A stretch of 64,000 nucleotides of DNA from SLHU01 sp009929975 (GCA_040776905.1 JAXGZQ010000001.1:744001-808000), one strand, 5' to 3'; counted from the first letter of the stretch, positions 52,063-61,992 are shown. A program made the numbers and translations. The notes: generated from the sequence alone by a model not told the origin.

Positions 52063-53244
52063 TCACAGGTTCCGCAGCTCATCAGGCAGCAGCATCAGTG
52101 CATCGGCCGCCGAACGAATTGAGCTGAACAGGCGGGGCGGCAGCCTTGGTTTTTCCTGCTGCTGCTTCCCCTCAATCAGAATTTCCATCAGAAAAGCGAG
52201 CCGCAGCGGTGGCATGAGATGCAGCATCTTGAGTTCGCCACGCCGAATCGCCTGCAGCTTATGCTCAATACGCAGAGCCGCCCGTTTTTGCTGGTACAGC
52301 ATCTGATAATCGGCTCTTTTCTGACGAATCGCCTCAATAAAGTTCACATGGTCATAGATCACCAGGCGATCCAGTTCATAAATGGTGCCAGCCTGTTCCA
52401 GCCCGGCGACCGTTTCATAGCCGAAATCCCGCAGCAGGCGGGCGTAATCGTCCGGCCAGAAAGCGAAGCGATCCCCTTTCAGGCGGTCGAATGCCTTGAG
52501 GGTATCCAGGTAGCCGAGGCGCAGATTGCGCTGCAGGATACCAGGCGTTATATCAAGAAATCCCCCGAGATCTTCGGGGTCATGGATATAGATCAGCTGT
52601 GTATTATCATCAACTTCCCGAGCGCTGGTCGGTTTTTCATTGAGATCGATCGCGACGATCCGGCGCCAGCCGCGGCTGCGCAGCATGGACACCGGGACAT
52701 GCTCAGCCAGGCCGCCATCGAGGAATTGCTGACCGTCGATCTCCACAGGGTCGAGACCCGGCAGACGGGCGCTGGCCATGATATAGTCAATCAGGCGGCC
52801 TTCCGCCATATCCTGAATCCAGACAGGATAACCTCTCAGAGACGGCGTCAGCGTGGTCATCACGCCACATTGAAGCGGACTTTCGCGGACAGCCGTCTCC
52901 GAGATGTAGCGTTCAAGCAGTTCACGCAGTGGACGTGTGCTCAGCTTTTTTTCATGCAGTAGTTCCCTGGCCAGAAGATTCAGATTGCGCAGGCTGAGCA
53001 GGTCATCTGACTTGAGGCTCTGGATCTGGGAAAACGCCAGGCATTGCTCCATCTTCAGGTTATCCCACATCTCGATCGCGTCATCAAAAGAAGCACCACA
53101 CATCAGGCCGGCGTTGACAGCGCCGATCGAAGTTCCGGCAACCGCGTCAAATTCAATACCTAGTTCCCGAAACGCCTGCCAGGCTCCCACCTGGAAGATC
53201 CCCTTTGCACCGCCGCCACCGAGTGCCAGCGCCATTCCTGCCAT
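52063..53244 (-). CDS. Patatin-like phospholipase
   Basis: The protein (393 residues) has the patatin fold with all key parts: the oxyanion loop LGGGGAKGIFQVGA, the nucleophile GTSIGAVNAGLM with Ser, and the second member of the dyad in FLDGGLAEHVPVSM with Asp. Patatin-like enzymes cleave fatty-acyl esters of membrane lipids. No signal sequence is visible, so it probably acts at the inner face of the membrane. It lies about 112 bases after pspA-like genes and just before an esterase gene. Confidence 0.92.
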   Translation of the reverse strand: MAGMALALGGGGAKGIFQVGAWQAFRELGIEFDAVAGTSIGAVNAGLMCGASFDDAIEMWDNLKMEQCLAFSQIQSLKSDDLLSLRNLNLLARELLHEKKLSTRPLRELLERYISETAVRESPLQCGVMTTLTPSLRGYPVWIQDMAEGRLIDYIMASARLPGLDPVEIDGQQFLDGGLAEHVPVSMLRSRGWRRIVAIDLNEKPTSAREVDDNTQLIYIHDPEDLGGFLDITPGILQRNLRLGYLDTLKAFDRLKGDRFAFWPDDYARLLRDFGYETVAGLEQAGTIYELDRLVIYDHVNFIEAIRQKRADYQMLYQQKRAALRIEHKLQAIRRGELKMLHLMPPLRLAFLMEILIEGKQQQEKPRLPPRLFSSIRSAADALMLLPDELRNL

Positions 53245-53356
53245 GACAGATCCCTCCCGTTCTGCGGAAAAATGAAAGCCCGCCGCGAATCGACTGATTG
53301 CGACAGGCCATTCACCTGAATGATGATATCACGAATGAATATGAGGAAGCGATGCC

Positions 53357-54037
53357 TCAGAGGCCCAGTTTCGCTTTCATCGCGGTCAGTTCATCCTCAA
53401 CCGTCGCGTTGATCTCGCTGTTCTGATACTTGTCCTCGAGAGCCTGCGCCTCATCGATCGGAGCGGAATCCAGTTCAGCTCTGGCATTGGCTTCATCAAG
53501 CATTTTATCCGCTTTTTCTTCCATCCGGTTGAACGCGCTGAGGCTGCCCTGCGCCTTTTCGGCTGACGCGCCAATCTTGTTGAGGCGCTCCTGCGTATTG
53601 GCAACCGCGACTTTTGCCTTGATTGACTGCCGGCGGGCATTGAGTGAATTGATGTCCTTAACCAGTTTGTCATGCATCTGGCGCATCCGCACAGCGTTTT
53701 CCTTGGCGGAGGCATAAGCAGTTTCCAGACTGGCACCGATTGAACCGAGCTCCTGCTTCTTGGTCAGGAAGACACGTGCGTCGTCCTCATTGCCGCTGAG
53801 CAGCGCTTTTTTGGCGAGCGCTTCATATTTGGCTTCTTCTTTGTCATTTTCCTCAACGAGACGACGTGTGCGGCTTTCTTCAGCCATGACTCCGGCGGTT
53901 TCCTTTTTGACTTCAGCCAGATCATCCGCGAGGTTGCGCAGATACTGATCAATCATTTTCCCCGGATCTTCTGCTTTGTCCAGAAGCGCGTTGATGTTTG
54001 ATGAAATAATGTCCTTGAATCTTGTCAGAATACTCAT
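53357..54037 (-). CDS. pspA: PspA/IM30 family membrane-stress protein
   Basis: The 226-residue protein is mostly helical coiled coil, as in PspA/IM30. It opens with SILTRFKDIISSNINALLD and an amphipathic start, then MIDQYLRNLADDLAEVKKE. PspA proteins form rings and rods that bind and mend stressed membranes. The ATG at 54037 overlaps the stop of the upstream TPM-like gene (ATGA), with AGGAGG upstream. So the two are translated together, as is common in other bacteria. A gene for the classical PspF regulator is not seen. Confidence 0.93.
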   Translation of the reverse strand: MSILTRFKDIISSNINALLDKAEDPGKMIDQYLRNLADDLAEVKKETAGVMAEESRTRRLVEENDKEEAKYEALAKKALLSGNEDDARVFLTKKQELGSIGASLETAYASAKENAVRMRQMHDKLVKDINSLNARRQSIKAKVAVANTQERLNKIGASAEKAQGSLSAFNRMEEKADKMLDEANARAELDSAPIDEAQALEDKYQNSEINATVEDELTAMKAKLGL

Positions 54038-55095
54038 TGTTTATCCTCCTGTTTATTGGTTTCAGCCTGTTCGTACTTTCTCGCGAGGTCGTCCACTTCG
54101 CTTTCGCCGAATGTTTCCAGCTTCGTGTTGAGAATCTTGGCCGTTTGTTCTGCTTCCAGATTTTTCTGCTTTTGCCGTTTCTGCCACCAGATAAAAAGTA
54201 TGATCAGGATGACCGCCGCACCGGTGACGACCATCACCGGGATCCACGGTGAACGGGTGACCTCCATGATGCGCTTGCCGGCATCATCGAAAGCCTTGCT
54301 GAAGAAAGCCTCTTCAGACAGATCATTATCGTAGTAATAGCGGTCAATATAATCCATCAGGATGTCAGCGGCTTCAGTATCGATGACTGAGCGGGCCTGT
54401 ACTCCGGTCAGGTACCAGGTATGGTATCGTCCCTGGAATTCCTGGAAAATGACCAGCAGATGGGCTTCGTCTTCAAACAACCGGTCATAGAGCTGCCCGG
54501 CAAAAGCCTCCGCCTGTGCGTCGGTCGGGTTATAATGACCGTCAATCTGATCAGTCAGATACAAATAGGGCTGTACGCCGGTCGCCTGATAGAAATTTTT
54601 CATCCCCGCCAGCAGCTGTGTGCTCTGGCCGATCCAGTCCAGTTCGTCGGTAAAATAATCCGTTTCAATGACACTGCCGACGGGAAGCGGTTCTCGCTTG
54701 ACGGTCGACTTGGTCACAGCCTGTTCAGGATTGCCGGGTCCCGCTGAAAATACAATAGTCAATATGATGACGATGACCAGTCCGATGATAAAGATCGTCA
54801 GGCAGCCGGCGCCTGAGCATCCGCCCATCATACCGCTGGGGCCTGCCATCCGCGGTCCGCTGACTGTGGTCTGCCGACGACTGGATCCAAAGATCGGCAT
54901 CATCGGTATTCCCGGAGTCGTACGACGCCCGGAACCGGTCGAAAATCCGCCAAAAGGACTGCCTGTGTTCCGGCTGCCGGAAAAGCCTCCGGTTGAACGG
55001 CCGGTTCCTCCGCTGCCGCCGGACCGCCCGCCGAACCCGCGGCTGCCGCCTCCGCCGAAACTTCTGCCGCCACCGCCGCCACCTCGCTTCGCCAT
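54034..55095 (-). CDS. Gly-rich TPM-domain-like membrane protein
   Basis: The 353-residue protein begins with a striking Gly-Arg-Ser-rich stretch (about 1-70). A membrane helix near residues 105-125 has CLTIFIIGLVIVIILTIVF. A globular TPM-like region follows (about 150-280, WIGQSTQLLAGMKNF then LVIFQEFQGRYHTWYL). Then come a second helix (IPVMVVTGAAVILIILFIW) and a charged tail. TPM proteins are linked to membrane or photosystem upkeep. The ATG at 55095 follows an AGGTCA. It overlaps pspA, implying a joint role in membrane stress. The domain call is by pattern. Confidence 0.75.
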   Translation of the reverse strand: MAKRGGGGGGRSFGGGGSRGFGGRSGGSGGTGRSTGGFSGSRNTGSPFGGFSTGSGRRTTPGIPMMPIFGSSRRQTTVSGPRMAGPSGMMGGCSGAGCLTIFIIGLVIVIILTIVFSAGPGNPEQAVTKSTVKREPLPVGSVIETDYFTDELDWIGQSTQLLAGMKNFYQATGVQPYLYLTDQIDGHYNPTDAQAEAFAGQLYDRLFEDEAHLLVIFQEFQGRYHTWYLTGVQARSVIDTEAADILMDYIDRYYYDNDLSEEAFFSKAFDDAGKRIMEVTRSPWIPVMVVTGAAVILIILFIWWQKRQKQKNLEAEQTAKILNTKLETFGESEVDDLARKYEQAETNKQEDKQ

Positions 55096-55395
55096 GGTCT
55101 GACCTAGCCTTTCACGTTGACTGACACCGTGCGCCACGGCTGAGGGCCTGACGGGTGTCGATTAGAATCTGACTATTATTATACAACAATTGGCAGCATA
55201 AAACTGTAACAATCATCAGAACGCAGACAGCCACAAGAGCCAGCATATCATATATCATATTTGCCATCAGCTGAAATTATCACAGAAAATGAATTCGCAT
55301 GACAGTGCCAGGCCTTGGTGGTAAGATTAAACGTGATTCATTGAGAATCGAGTCAACGGCAGTTATTCACCATTCAGCCCTTACAGGAGACTTTC

Positions 55396-57141
55396 GTGGC
55401 CAATCATTCGAGACCAACCGTGATATCAGCATCTGAAACAGACAGCGCGTCAGATCGCCGCCGCTTTTCTTCTCCTCTGCTTCTGTTGTTGATGATTCTG
55501 ATCCTCTATCTCGTTCTGGCAGCAGCCCTTCCCGGGAAGACGATACATCTCAATCAGGGTCGGTATGAAACGCTGGACGGCCTGTGGACCATCACACTGC
55601 CTGACGGACAGGTGGCGGATACCCATCTGCCGGCGACATTCTCCCTGGAAAGAAACGCGCTGATCAAGGCGGATTATGTCTTTGACCGGGACTATAACGA
55701 CGGGTCGGTCCTGCAGATCCGTGCTTCGATGCAGCAGGTCAGGGTCCTGCTGGACCAGACGCTGGTCTTTTCCTCAGATCAGTCTGCCGAAACACGGTTC
55801 ACGCTGCCCCAGGCCAGTGTCTGGCATCTGGTTCCGCTGCCTTCCCGATTGGCAGGCCACACCTTGACACTGGAAGTCAGTTCGCCGGTCGGTGTGATGT
55901 CCGGGGTTGTCAATCCGGTCGTGATCGGCAGTGCCAATACCCTGATCTGGCAGTTGTTCATCAGACAGTGGCCAACACTGCTGATGGTCCTGATGCTTGT
56001 GATCGCAGCACTGACCAGCCTTGCGCTCCAGCTTGCCAATCGACTGAATGACGGCCGTCTGCTCTATCTCGGGCTGTTCGCGCTGTCAGTCGCCATCTGG
56101 TTTTTCTCTGAAGCCAGACTGATGCAGCTGATCACAGGCAGCCAGCTGCTCATCGGCAGCATCAGTTATATGATGATCGCTTTCATTCCGGCTTTTTTTC
56201 TGCTCTATCTGCGCGATGCCGTTCTCAGTCATTTCCACCGCCTCCTGACTCTGATCGCCATCGGTTATCTCCTGTGGTGGCCGGTCACTCTTGGCATTCA
56301 GCTGGTTGGTCTGGCCCATTTGATCGACATGGCGGTCTATGTGAATATCGCGACCATCATCACTGTCATCATGATTCTTGTGCTGCTTTTCATCAGTACC
56401 ATTCGCGAGCACAGCCGGGCCGCCCGGATCATGTTGTTCGCGTTTATCGGTCTCGGCATTGCCGCGATCAGCGAAGTCATCGCATTTCTCCGATCCAACT
56501 TCGACGCGACCTCGCATTACAGCCGTTTCGGAATTATCTTTTTCTTTGTCCTGATCCTGGTTGATGCTGTCCGCAGTGTCCAGCATCTGGTCCAGGCTGA
56601 CAAGAAAGCACGAATGCTCAGTCAGCTGGCCTATCTCGACGCCATGTCCGGCATCGGCAACCGCCTGGCTTTTGACCGTGACATTGAGCAGATGGCTGAC
56701 CGGCCGGATGCAGTTTCATTCCGCCTGATCACCATGGATATCAATGATCTGAAAGCCATCAATGACCACTTCGGACATCAGGCCGGTGATGAGGCGATCC
56801 GCTTGTTCTGCCAGTGTCTGAAAGAGGTTTTTACCGAACCTGACCAGTGCTATCGAACGGGCGGCGATGAATTCTCCGTCATTTGCCCGCAAACGGACCA
56901 GACCCTATATGAAGAAAAGATCCACCGTCTGAAGATATGTCTATCGACCCGCGATGAGCAGCCTTTCCGGCTGATCTCGGCGATCGGCAGCGGTCTCTAC
57001 CAACGGGAAAACAAGGAGACGCTGCATGACTTCCTGAACCGGGTCGACCAGTCGATGTATCAGCATAAGCAGAAACTTAAGCAGCACGATGAGCGAACGG
57101 CCGGCAACCGGCCGCTCGACAATGAAAGGAGATCGATATGA
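55396..57141 (+). CDS. 7TM sensor diguanylate cyclase (GGDEF)
   Basis: The 581-residue protein has an N-terminal membrane helix (about 28-48) and an external beta-rich region (about 50-190). Seven or so hydrophobic helices follow (about 195-400), then a cytoplasmic GGDEF domain (about 415-565). The order suggests a 7TM-DISM type receptor. The GGDEF motif is intact in YRTGGDEFSV, and NDLKAINDHFGHQAGDEA supports metal and substrate binding. There is no RxxD inhibitory site before GGDEF. The GTG at 55396 follows AGGAGA. The gene overlaps the M3 peptidase gene by 4 bases. Confidence 0.87.
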   Translation: MANHSRPTVISASETDSASDRRRFSSPLLLLLMILILYLVLAAALPGKTIHLNQGRYETLDGLWTITLPDGQVADTHLPATFSLERNALIKADYVFDRDYNDGSVLQIRASMQQVRVLLDQTLVFSSDQSAETRFTLPQASVWHLVPLPSRLAGHTLTLEVSSPVGVMSGVVNPVVIGSANTLIWQLFIRQWPTLLMVLMLVIAALTSLALQLANRLNDGRLLYLGLFALSVAIWFFSEARLMQLITGSQLLIGSISYMMIAFIPAFFLLYLRDAVLSHFHRLLTLIAIGYLLWWPVTLGIQLVGLAHLIDMAVYVNIATIITVIMILVLLFISTIREHSRAARIMLFAFIGLGIAAISEVIAFLRSNFDATSHYSRFGIIFFFVLILVDAVRSVQHLVQADKKARMLSQLAYLDAMSGIGNRLAFDRDIEQMADRPDAVSFRLITMDINDLKAINDHFGHQAGDEAIRLFCQCLKEVFTEPDQCYRTGGDEFSVICPQTDQTLYEEKIHRLKICLSTRDEQPFRLISAIGSGLYQRENKETLHDFLNRVDQSMYQHKQKLKQHDERTAGNRPLDNERRSI

Positions 57142-58832
57142 AATCATTCCACGAACTTGAGTATGAACGGCCTGATCTGAAGGCGTTCATCCGGACCAGC
57201 GAAACGCAGCTTGAGCAATTTGAACAGGCCGGCGATTATGAGCAGGCCAGGCAGGCCCTTCTGGCCATGCAGAAAGCGGAATCATCTCTGGGAACGATGC
57301 TGACCATCGCCATGGTCCGCAACACCATTGATACACGGGACTCCTTTTATGAAGGAGAGGCGGAATTCCTCAACGAGCAGCTTCCGACGCTGATTCCTGT
57401 GCAGATCCGCCTGTACCAGGCACTCCTGAAAAGCCCTTTCCGCCAGGATCTGGAGCAGGAATACGGCCGCCAGCTGATGACCAACGCGGAAACCGCATTG
57501 AAGACCCAGGATCCGGCGATCATGCAGGATAAGGCTGAGGAGGCTAAACTCAGTCACGCCTATCAGAAGCTGACAGCCAGCTGCCAGACCGAATTTGAAG
57601 GACAGACGGTCAATTTCTACGGCCTGCTCAAGCACATGGAAGATACAGATCGTCAACACAGACAGGCAGCCTGTCAGGCCTGGGCCGCTTTATACGAGGA
57701 TAACGCGCCTGAACTGGATCGCCTCTTTGACCAGCTGACGGCCGTGCGGGTACGCATGGCCAAAACGCTCGGTTATGACAGCTACACCGATCTGGCATAC
57801 CTGGACCGCCAGCGCACAGACTACACCAGTGAAGACGCCGCAACTTTTCGCCGCCAGATTCTCGATGTCGTGGTTCCTTTCTGCACTGAACTTCGCCAGC
57901 GCCAGGCCCGTCGGCTGGGTGTGGACCGTGTCAAATACTATGATGAGGCACTCCTCTTTCCGGAAGGCAACCCACAGCCGGCAGCCGATAAAGACCAGAT
58001 GATCCGCCATGCCCAGACCATGTATCGCGAAATGAGCCCGGAGAGCGCTGATTTTTTCAATTTCATGGTTGATCACCAGTTATTCGATCTGGACACAAAG
58101 CCCGGTAAACGGATGGGCGGCTATTGCACCAGTCTTTCTGACTGGAAAGCGCCATTCATCTTCTCCAATTTTAATGGAACATCCGCGGATGTTGATGTTC
58201 TGACCCATGAGGCAGGCCATTCCTTTGCCTATTATCTGGCATCACGGGAACAGCCGCTGAATGAATATGAGTTTTCCACCAGCGAAATCAATGAAATCCA
58301 TTCCATGACGATGGAGCATTTCGCCTATCCGTGGATGGACCGTTTCTTCGGTGAGCAGGCTGACCGCTACCGTTATCTGCATCTGTCCCAGGCTCTGCTG
58401 TACCTGCCATACATGGTCTGTGTCGATGAGTTCCAGCATGAAGTCTATGCGCACCCGGAAATGGGCGCGCAGGGTCGCCGCGAGATCTGGCGTCAGTTGG
58501 AAAAGCGTTATATGCCCTGGCGCGATTATGATGGAATCGACTTCCTGGAACAGGGTGGATTCTGGATGCAGAAACAGCATATTTTCTCATCACCGTTCTA
58601 CTATATTGAGTACGCGCTGGCTCAAATGGGGGCCTTTGAGTTTTATGGCCGCATGAAGATCGACCAGGCTCAGGCCTGGCAGGATTACCTTACCCTCTGC
58701 CGTGCCGGCGGCAGCCGATCCTATGTTGAGCTGCTGAAAGTCGCCGGATTGGCTAATCCGTTTGAGAACGGCAGTGTCGCGAAAGCGGTCCAGCATGTCA
58801 TCGATGAACTGCGCCAGCATCCGCTGCACTGA
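57138..58832 (+). CDS. M3 family oligoendopeptidase (PepF-like)
   Basis: The 564-residue metallopeptidase breaks down short peptides in the cytoplasm. The zinc motif is THEAGHSFAYYL (HEAGH), with the third ligand Glu in STSEINEIHSMTMEHF some 25 residues on. RMGGYCTSLSDWKAPFI and QHIFSSPFYYIEYALAQ are also typical of the M3B group. It starts at an ATG at 57138 that overlaps the stop of the diguanylate cyclase gene (ATGA). Linking of the two is unusual, but may be only an operon accident. Confidence 0.92.
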   Translation: MKSFHELEYERPDLKAFIRTSETQLEQFEQAGDYEQARQALLAMQKAESSLGTMLTIAMVRNTIDTRDSFYEGEAEFLNEQLPTLIPVQIRLYQALLKSPFRQDLEQEYGRQLMTNAETALKTQDPAIMQDKAEEAKLSHAYQKLTASCQTEFEGQTVNFYGLLKHMEDTDRQHRQAACQAWAALYEDNAPELDRLFDQLTAVRVRMAKTLGYDSYTDLAYLDRQRTDYTSEDAATFRRQILDVVVPFCTELRQRQARRLGVDRVKYYDEALLFPEGNPQPAADKDQMIRHAQTMYREMSPESADFFNFMVDHQLFDLDTKPGKRMGGYCTSLSDWKAPFIFSNFNGTSADVDVLTHEAGHSFAYYLASREQPLNEYEFSTSEINEIHSMTMEHFAYPWMDRFFGEQADRYRYLHLSQALLYLPYMVCVDEFQHEVYAHPEMGAQGRREIWRQLEKRYMPWRDYDGIDFLEQGGFWMQKQHIFSSPFYYIEYALAQMGAFEFYGRMKIDQAQAWQDYLTLCRAGGSRSYVELLKVAGLANPFENGSVAKAVQHVIDELRQHPLH

Positions 58833-58881
58833 CTGCCGGTGAGGATTGTTCAACGCATACGGGAGTGCTAACATAGGTAAA

Positions 58882-60333
58882 ATGAAAAAGGGAAAAAAGA
58901 GAGAAAATCAGGTACATCGTTCTGAAACGCCCCCGCCGCGATCATGGCGGGGGCGTTTCAGCGGCATGGCCGAACGCTTCAGTCAGAATACTGAGCGGCA
59001 AAGAGTGATCCAGATCGCCTGGCCGGTTCTGGTTGAGCTGCTGCTGAGTTCACTATTCAGCATGATCGACATGATGATGCTCGGCAATATCCCAATCAAA
59101 GAGCTGGCCAACCAGTCAGTTGCCGCGGTCGGCATTGTCAATCAGCCGCTTTTCATCGGCATCTCCCTGGTCCAGTCTCTGAATGTCGGTGGAACGGCAA
59201 TCATCGCCCGCTATATGGGTTCAGGCCAGCGCAGCCGGATTGAATCTGTTCTCAAGCATGTTCTGCTGCTCATTTTCGTCGGTCTAGCGATCCCCTTCTT
59301 CATCCTGTTCATGTTCCTGGCGCCGAACATCATGCAGCTGCTCGGGGCTGAACCCGGTGTGATCCGTGTCGGGGCTCCGTATTTCCGGATCATTCTGATC
59401 GGTTTTCTCTTCCAGTCAGTCAATTTTTCCCTGACCGCCGCCCTGCGCGGTGTCGGTGAAACACGGGCACCGATGAAATTCAACCTGATCGCCAACTTCT
59501 TCAATGTCATCGGCAACGCGGTTCTGATCTACGGCTTGTTCGGCGCACCGAAACTGGGAATTATCGGAGCCGGCATTTCAACGGTCTTATCCAATATACT
59601 GGCGATGACCCTGATGCTGCGGCAGCTGACCAGCGGCCGCAGCCAGATCTATCTCAGTTTCAAAACCCGCTTCAAGTTCAGTCGGGATACCTTGTACAAT
59701 TTGATCAAAATCGGTGTGCCGGCAAGCGGTGAGCAGATGATCATGCGTGTCGGCATCCTTCTCTTTGTACGTATCGTGGCCGGACTGGGAACGGCTGTAT
59801 TCGCGGCTCATCAGATCGCGCTGAGCATCCTCGGCCTCTCCTTCAATCCGGGACAGGCCTTCGGCATCGCGTCTTCGTCACTGGTCGGTTACGCGCTCGG
59901 CCGGAAAGACCCGGAACTGGCCAGCCGCTATTCGCGGGAAGCGCGCAGAATCGGCAGTCTGATTTCCAGTCTGATGGCCGTTATCTTTTTCTTCTTCGCA
60001 CCTCAGCTGGTCGCACTGTACAACCGGGATCCTGTCGTCATCGCGAATGCCGCCCTGGCGCTTCGTTTGATCGCTGTCATCCAGCCGTTCCAATCCTCGC
60101 AGCTGATTCTGACCGGTGCGCTGCGCGGCGCAGGCGACACGCTCTGGACCATGATCTCAACGTTTTTCGGTGTTCTGGTCGTCCGCGTCACACTCGGATT
60201 CATTTTTGTCAATCTGCTGCAATGGGGCATTGCCGGTGCCTGGATGGCGGTTCTGATCGACCAATTGATGCGCTGGGTGATTATTTATCTGAGATTTCGC
60301 AGCGGCCGCTGGCGGTCAATCACGATCCGCTGA
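58882..60333 (+). CDS. MATE family efflux transporter (second copy)
   Basis: The 483-residue membrane protein has the MATE helices and motifs: ALRGVGETRAPMKF near the middle and TGALRGAGDTLWTM in the second half. It has an unusual basic N-terminal tail. The start is uncertain. ATG 58882 follows AGGT by 5 bases and gives a 28-residue extra tail (KKGKKRENQ), while ATG 58966 gives a normal start (MAERFSQN). A 16-pair hairpin at 58922-58961 lies between these two. The protein differs from the MATE at 49777, so it is not a recent copy. Substrate is unknown. Confidence 0.88.
   Translation: MKKGKKRENQVHRSETPPPRSWRGRFSGMAERFSQNTERQRVIQIAWPVLVELLLSSLFSMIDMMMLGNIPIKELANQSVAAVGIVNQPLFIGISLVQSLNVGGTAIIARYMGSGQRSRIESVLKHVLLLIFVGLAIPFFILFMFLAPNIMQLLGAEPGVIRVGAPYFRIILIGFLFQSVNFSLTAALRGVGETRAPMKFNLIANFFNVIGNAVLIYGLFGAPKLGIIGAGISTVLSNILAMTLMLRQLTSGRSQIYLSFKTRFKFSRDTLYNLIKIGVPASGEQMIMRVGILLFVRIVAGLGTAVFAAHQIALSILGLSFNPGQAFGIASSSLVGYALGRKDPELASRYSREARRIGSLISSLMAVIFFFFAPQLVALYNRDPVVIANAALALRLIAVIQPFQSSQLILTGALRGAGDTLWTMISTFFGVLVVRVTLGFIFVNLLQWGIAGAWMAVLIDQLMRWVIIYLRFRSGRWRSITIR
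58922..58961 (+). repeat. Strong 16-pair inverted repeat in the 5' region of the MATE gene
   Basis: CTGAAACGCCCCCGCC (58922-58937) is perfectly complementary to GGCGGGGGCGTTTCAG (58946-58961), with an 8-base loop. It lies between two possible start codons. No T-run follows, so it may be a translation-control hairpin rather than a terminator. Confidence 0.8.
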
Positions 60334-60414
60334 TCTGGCAAAGTCGATTGTATCCTCCGCGGAATCACATATAATTGAACCATTGACAGATCAGACAGCA
60401 GGAGCAGCTTTATC

Positions 60415-61474
60415 ATGTTAATCAGCATCGGACTCATCCTGATCATCGGATTCGGACTCTACGGGGTCTTCGTAAAACTGCGGCTTCCCGGTCTGCTCGG
60501 TCTGCTGCTGGCCGGTATTCTGCTCGGACCACATGCGTTTGATCTGATCGATCCGTCGCTTCTGGCGATTTCTGCCGATTTACGTGAAATCGCGTTGATT
60601 GTGATCCTGGTGCGAGCCGGACTATCGCTCGACCTGAAAGATCTGCGCAAGGTTGGCCGCTGTCTCGTCTGCGGTCATCGTCCCGGCCATGCTCAAACTG
60701 ATGCAGCAGGGATATGGACAGAAAAAGCGCGTTCCGCAATTAGTCATGGCCGGTGCGACAGCCGACGACATCTATGCACTCGTACTTTTCTCATCCTCTC
60801 TGGCGCTGCTTCAAGGCGGAAGTTTTCAATTGCTCACGCTGCTGAATATCCCGCTGGCTGCCCTGACTGGAATCATTGGCGGATTGGCCACAGCGTTCAT
60901 GCTTCATCAGGTTTTTCTCCGTCTGCACATGCGGGATACAGTGAAGGTTCTGCTCATACTGGCTGCGGCCTTCCTGCTGGTTGGAACTGAATCACTGGCT
61001 GCCCGCTTTTTTCCGTTTTCCGGATTGCTGGCGGTCATGGCGCTGGGCATCACATTTCTCAGACTGCGCGGTGAAGTCGCCAGAAGAATCAGCGGCAAGT
61101 TCTCCAAAATATGGGTCGCGGCAGAACTTATTTTATTCGTTCTTCTCGGAGCGGCGGTCGATGTCCGCTATCTGCTGAGCGCAGGACTTGCAGCGGCCGC
61201 AGTGATCGCGGGAGCTTTGCTCATTCGCTCGCTGGGAACCATCGTCAGCCTGAGTGGTACCAATCTCAACAACAAGGAAAAACTCTTCTGCAATATTGCC
61301 TACCTACCGAAAGCCACGGTTCAGGCCGCCGTCGGCGCGATTCCTCTCACGCTCGGACTTCCGGGTGGACAACTCATTCTCAGCATCGCGGTCCTGTCCA
61401 TTCTGCTGACAGCCCCGCTCGGGGCAATCGCGATTGAGAAAACCAGTGCCTGGCTGCTGACGGGGGATCGATGA
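60415..61474 (+). pseudogene. Broken cation:proton antiporter (CPA family)
   Basis: The first part reads LISIGLILIIGFGLYGVF, then VRAGLSLDLKDLRKVG in frame from 60415. The rest reads from 60653 in the next frame as AAVSSAVIVPAMLKLMQQGYG, MAGATADDIYALVLF and so on to 61474. In intact relatives the segments joined here are about 45-50 residues apart. So a short internal piece has been lost and the frame has changed. It lies between the MATE gene and an ArsC-like gene. The other known broken gene in this window (30110) shows the same pattern. Confidence 0.78.
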
Positions 61475-61617
61475 TGAAGCGCATGAACATGATTTATCAG
61501 TCCACCTCTGACATATCATCGCTATTTGCGGTAGAATAGACATGAATACCACATGCCTGATCTGCGCTGAACGGACCCGATATCGCTCGGTTCCGTCAGC
61601 AGAAAGCGAATGATTGT

Positions 61618-61968
61618 ATGCTGCTGATCTGTTATCCAAAATGTTCAACCTGCCGAAAGGCGGAAGAATGGCTGAAGCACCACCAGATTGACTATCGGTA
61701 TCGCGATATCAAAGCGAATCCTCCGTCTGTCGCTGAACTGACTGAATGGCACCAGGCCAGCGGCCTGCCGCTGAAGCGCTTCTGGAACACCAGCGGGATG
61801 CAGTACCGGGCTTTGAACTTGAAAAGCCGTCTCATTGAGATGAATGAAGCTCAGCAGCTGGCATTGATGTCGACTGACGGCATGCTGATCCGGCGTCCGA
61901 TTCTCGTCGGCAATGGATCTGTCCTGGTCGGTTTCCGCGAAAACGAATGGTTTGAGCATTTGCGATAA
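61618..61968 (+). CDS. ArsC/Spx-like thioredoxin-fold protein
   Basis: The 116-residue protein is in the arsenate-reductase/Spx group. It has the N-terminal CSTC motif in YPKCSTCRKAEEWL, DYRYRDIKANPP, and the C-terminal RRPILVGNGSVLVGF. The Spx-type regulators have CxxC and interact with RNA polymerase, whereas true ArsC have one Cys. This protein's CxxC and small size suit a YffB/MgsR-like protein. No ribosome site is obvious before the ATG at 61618. It follows the broken antiporter gene. Confidence 0.8.
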   Translation: MLLICYPKCSTCRKAEEWLKHHQIDYRYRDIKANPPSVAELTEWHQASGLPLKRFWNTSGMQYRALNLKSRLIEMNEAQQLALMSTDGMLIRRPILVGNGSVLVGFRENEWFEHLR

Positions 61969-61992
61969 GCACTCACGAAAGGAGTTTGACTG

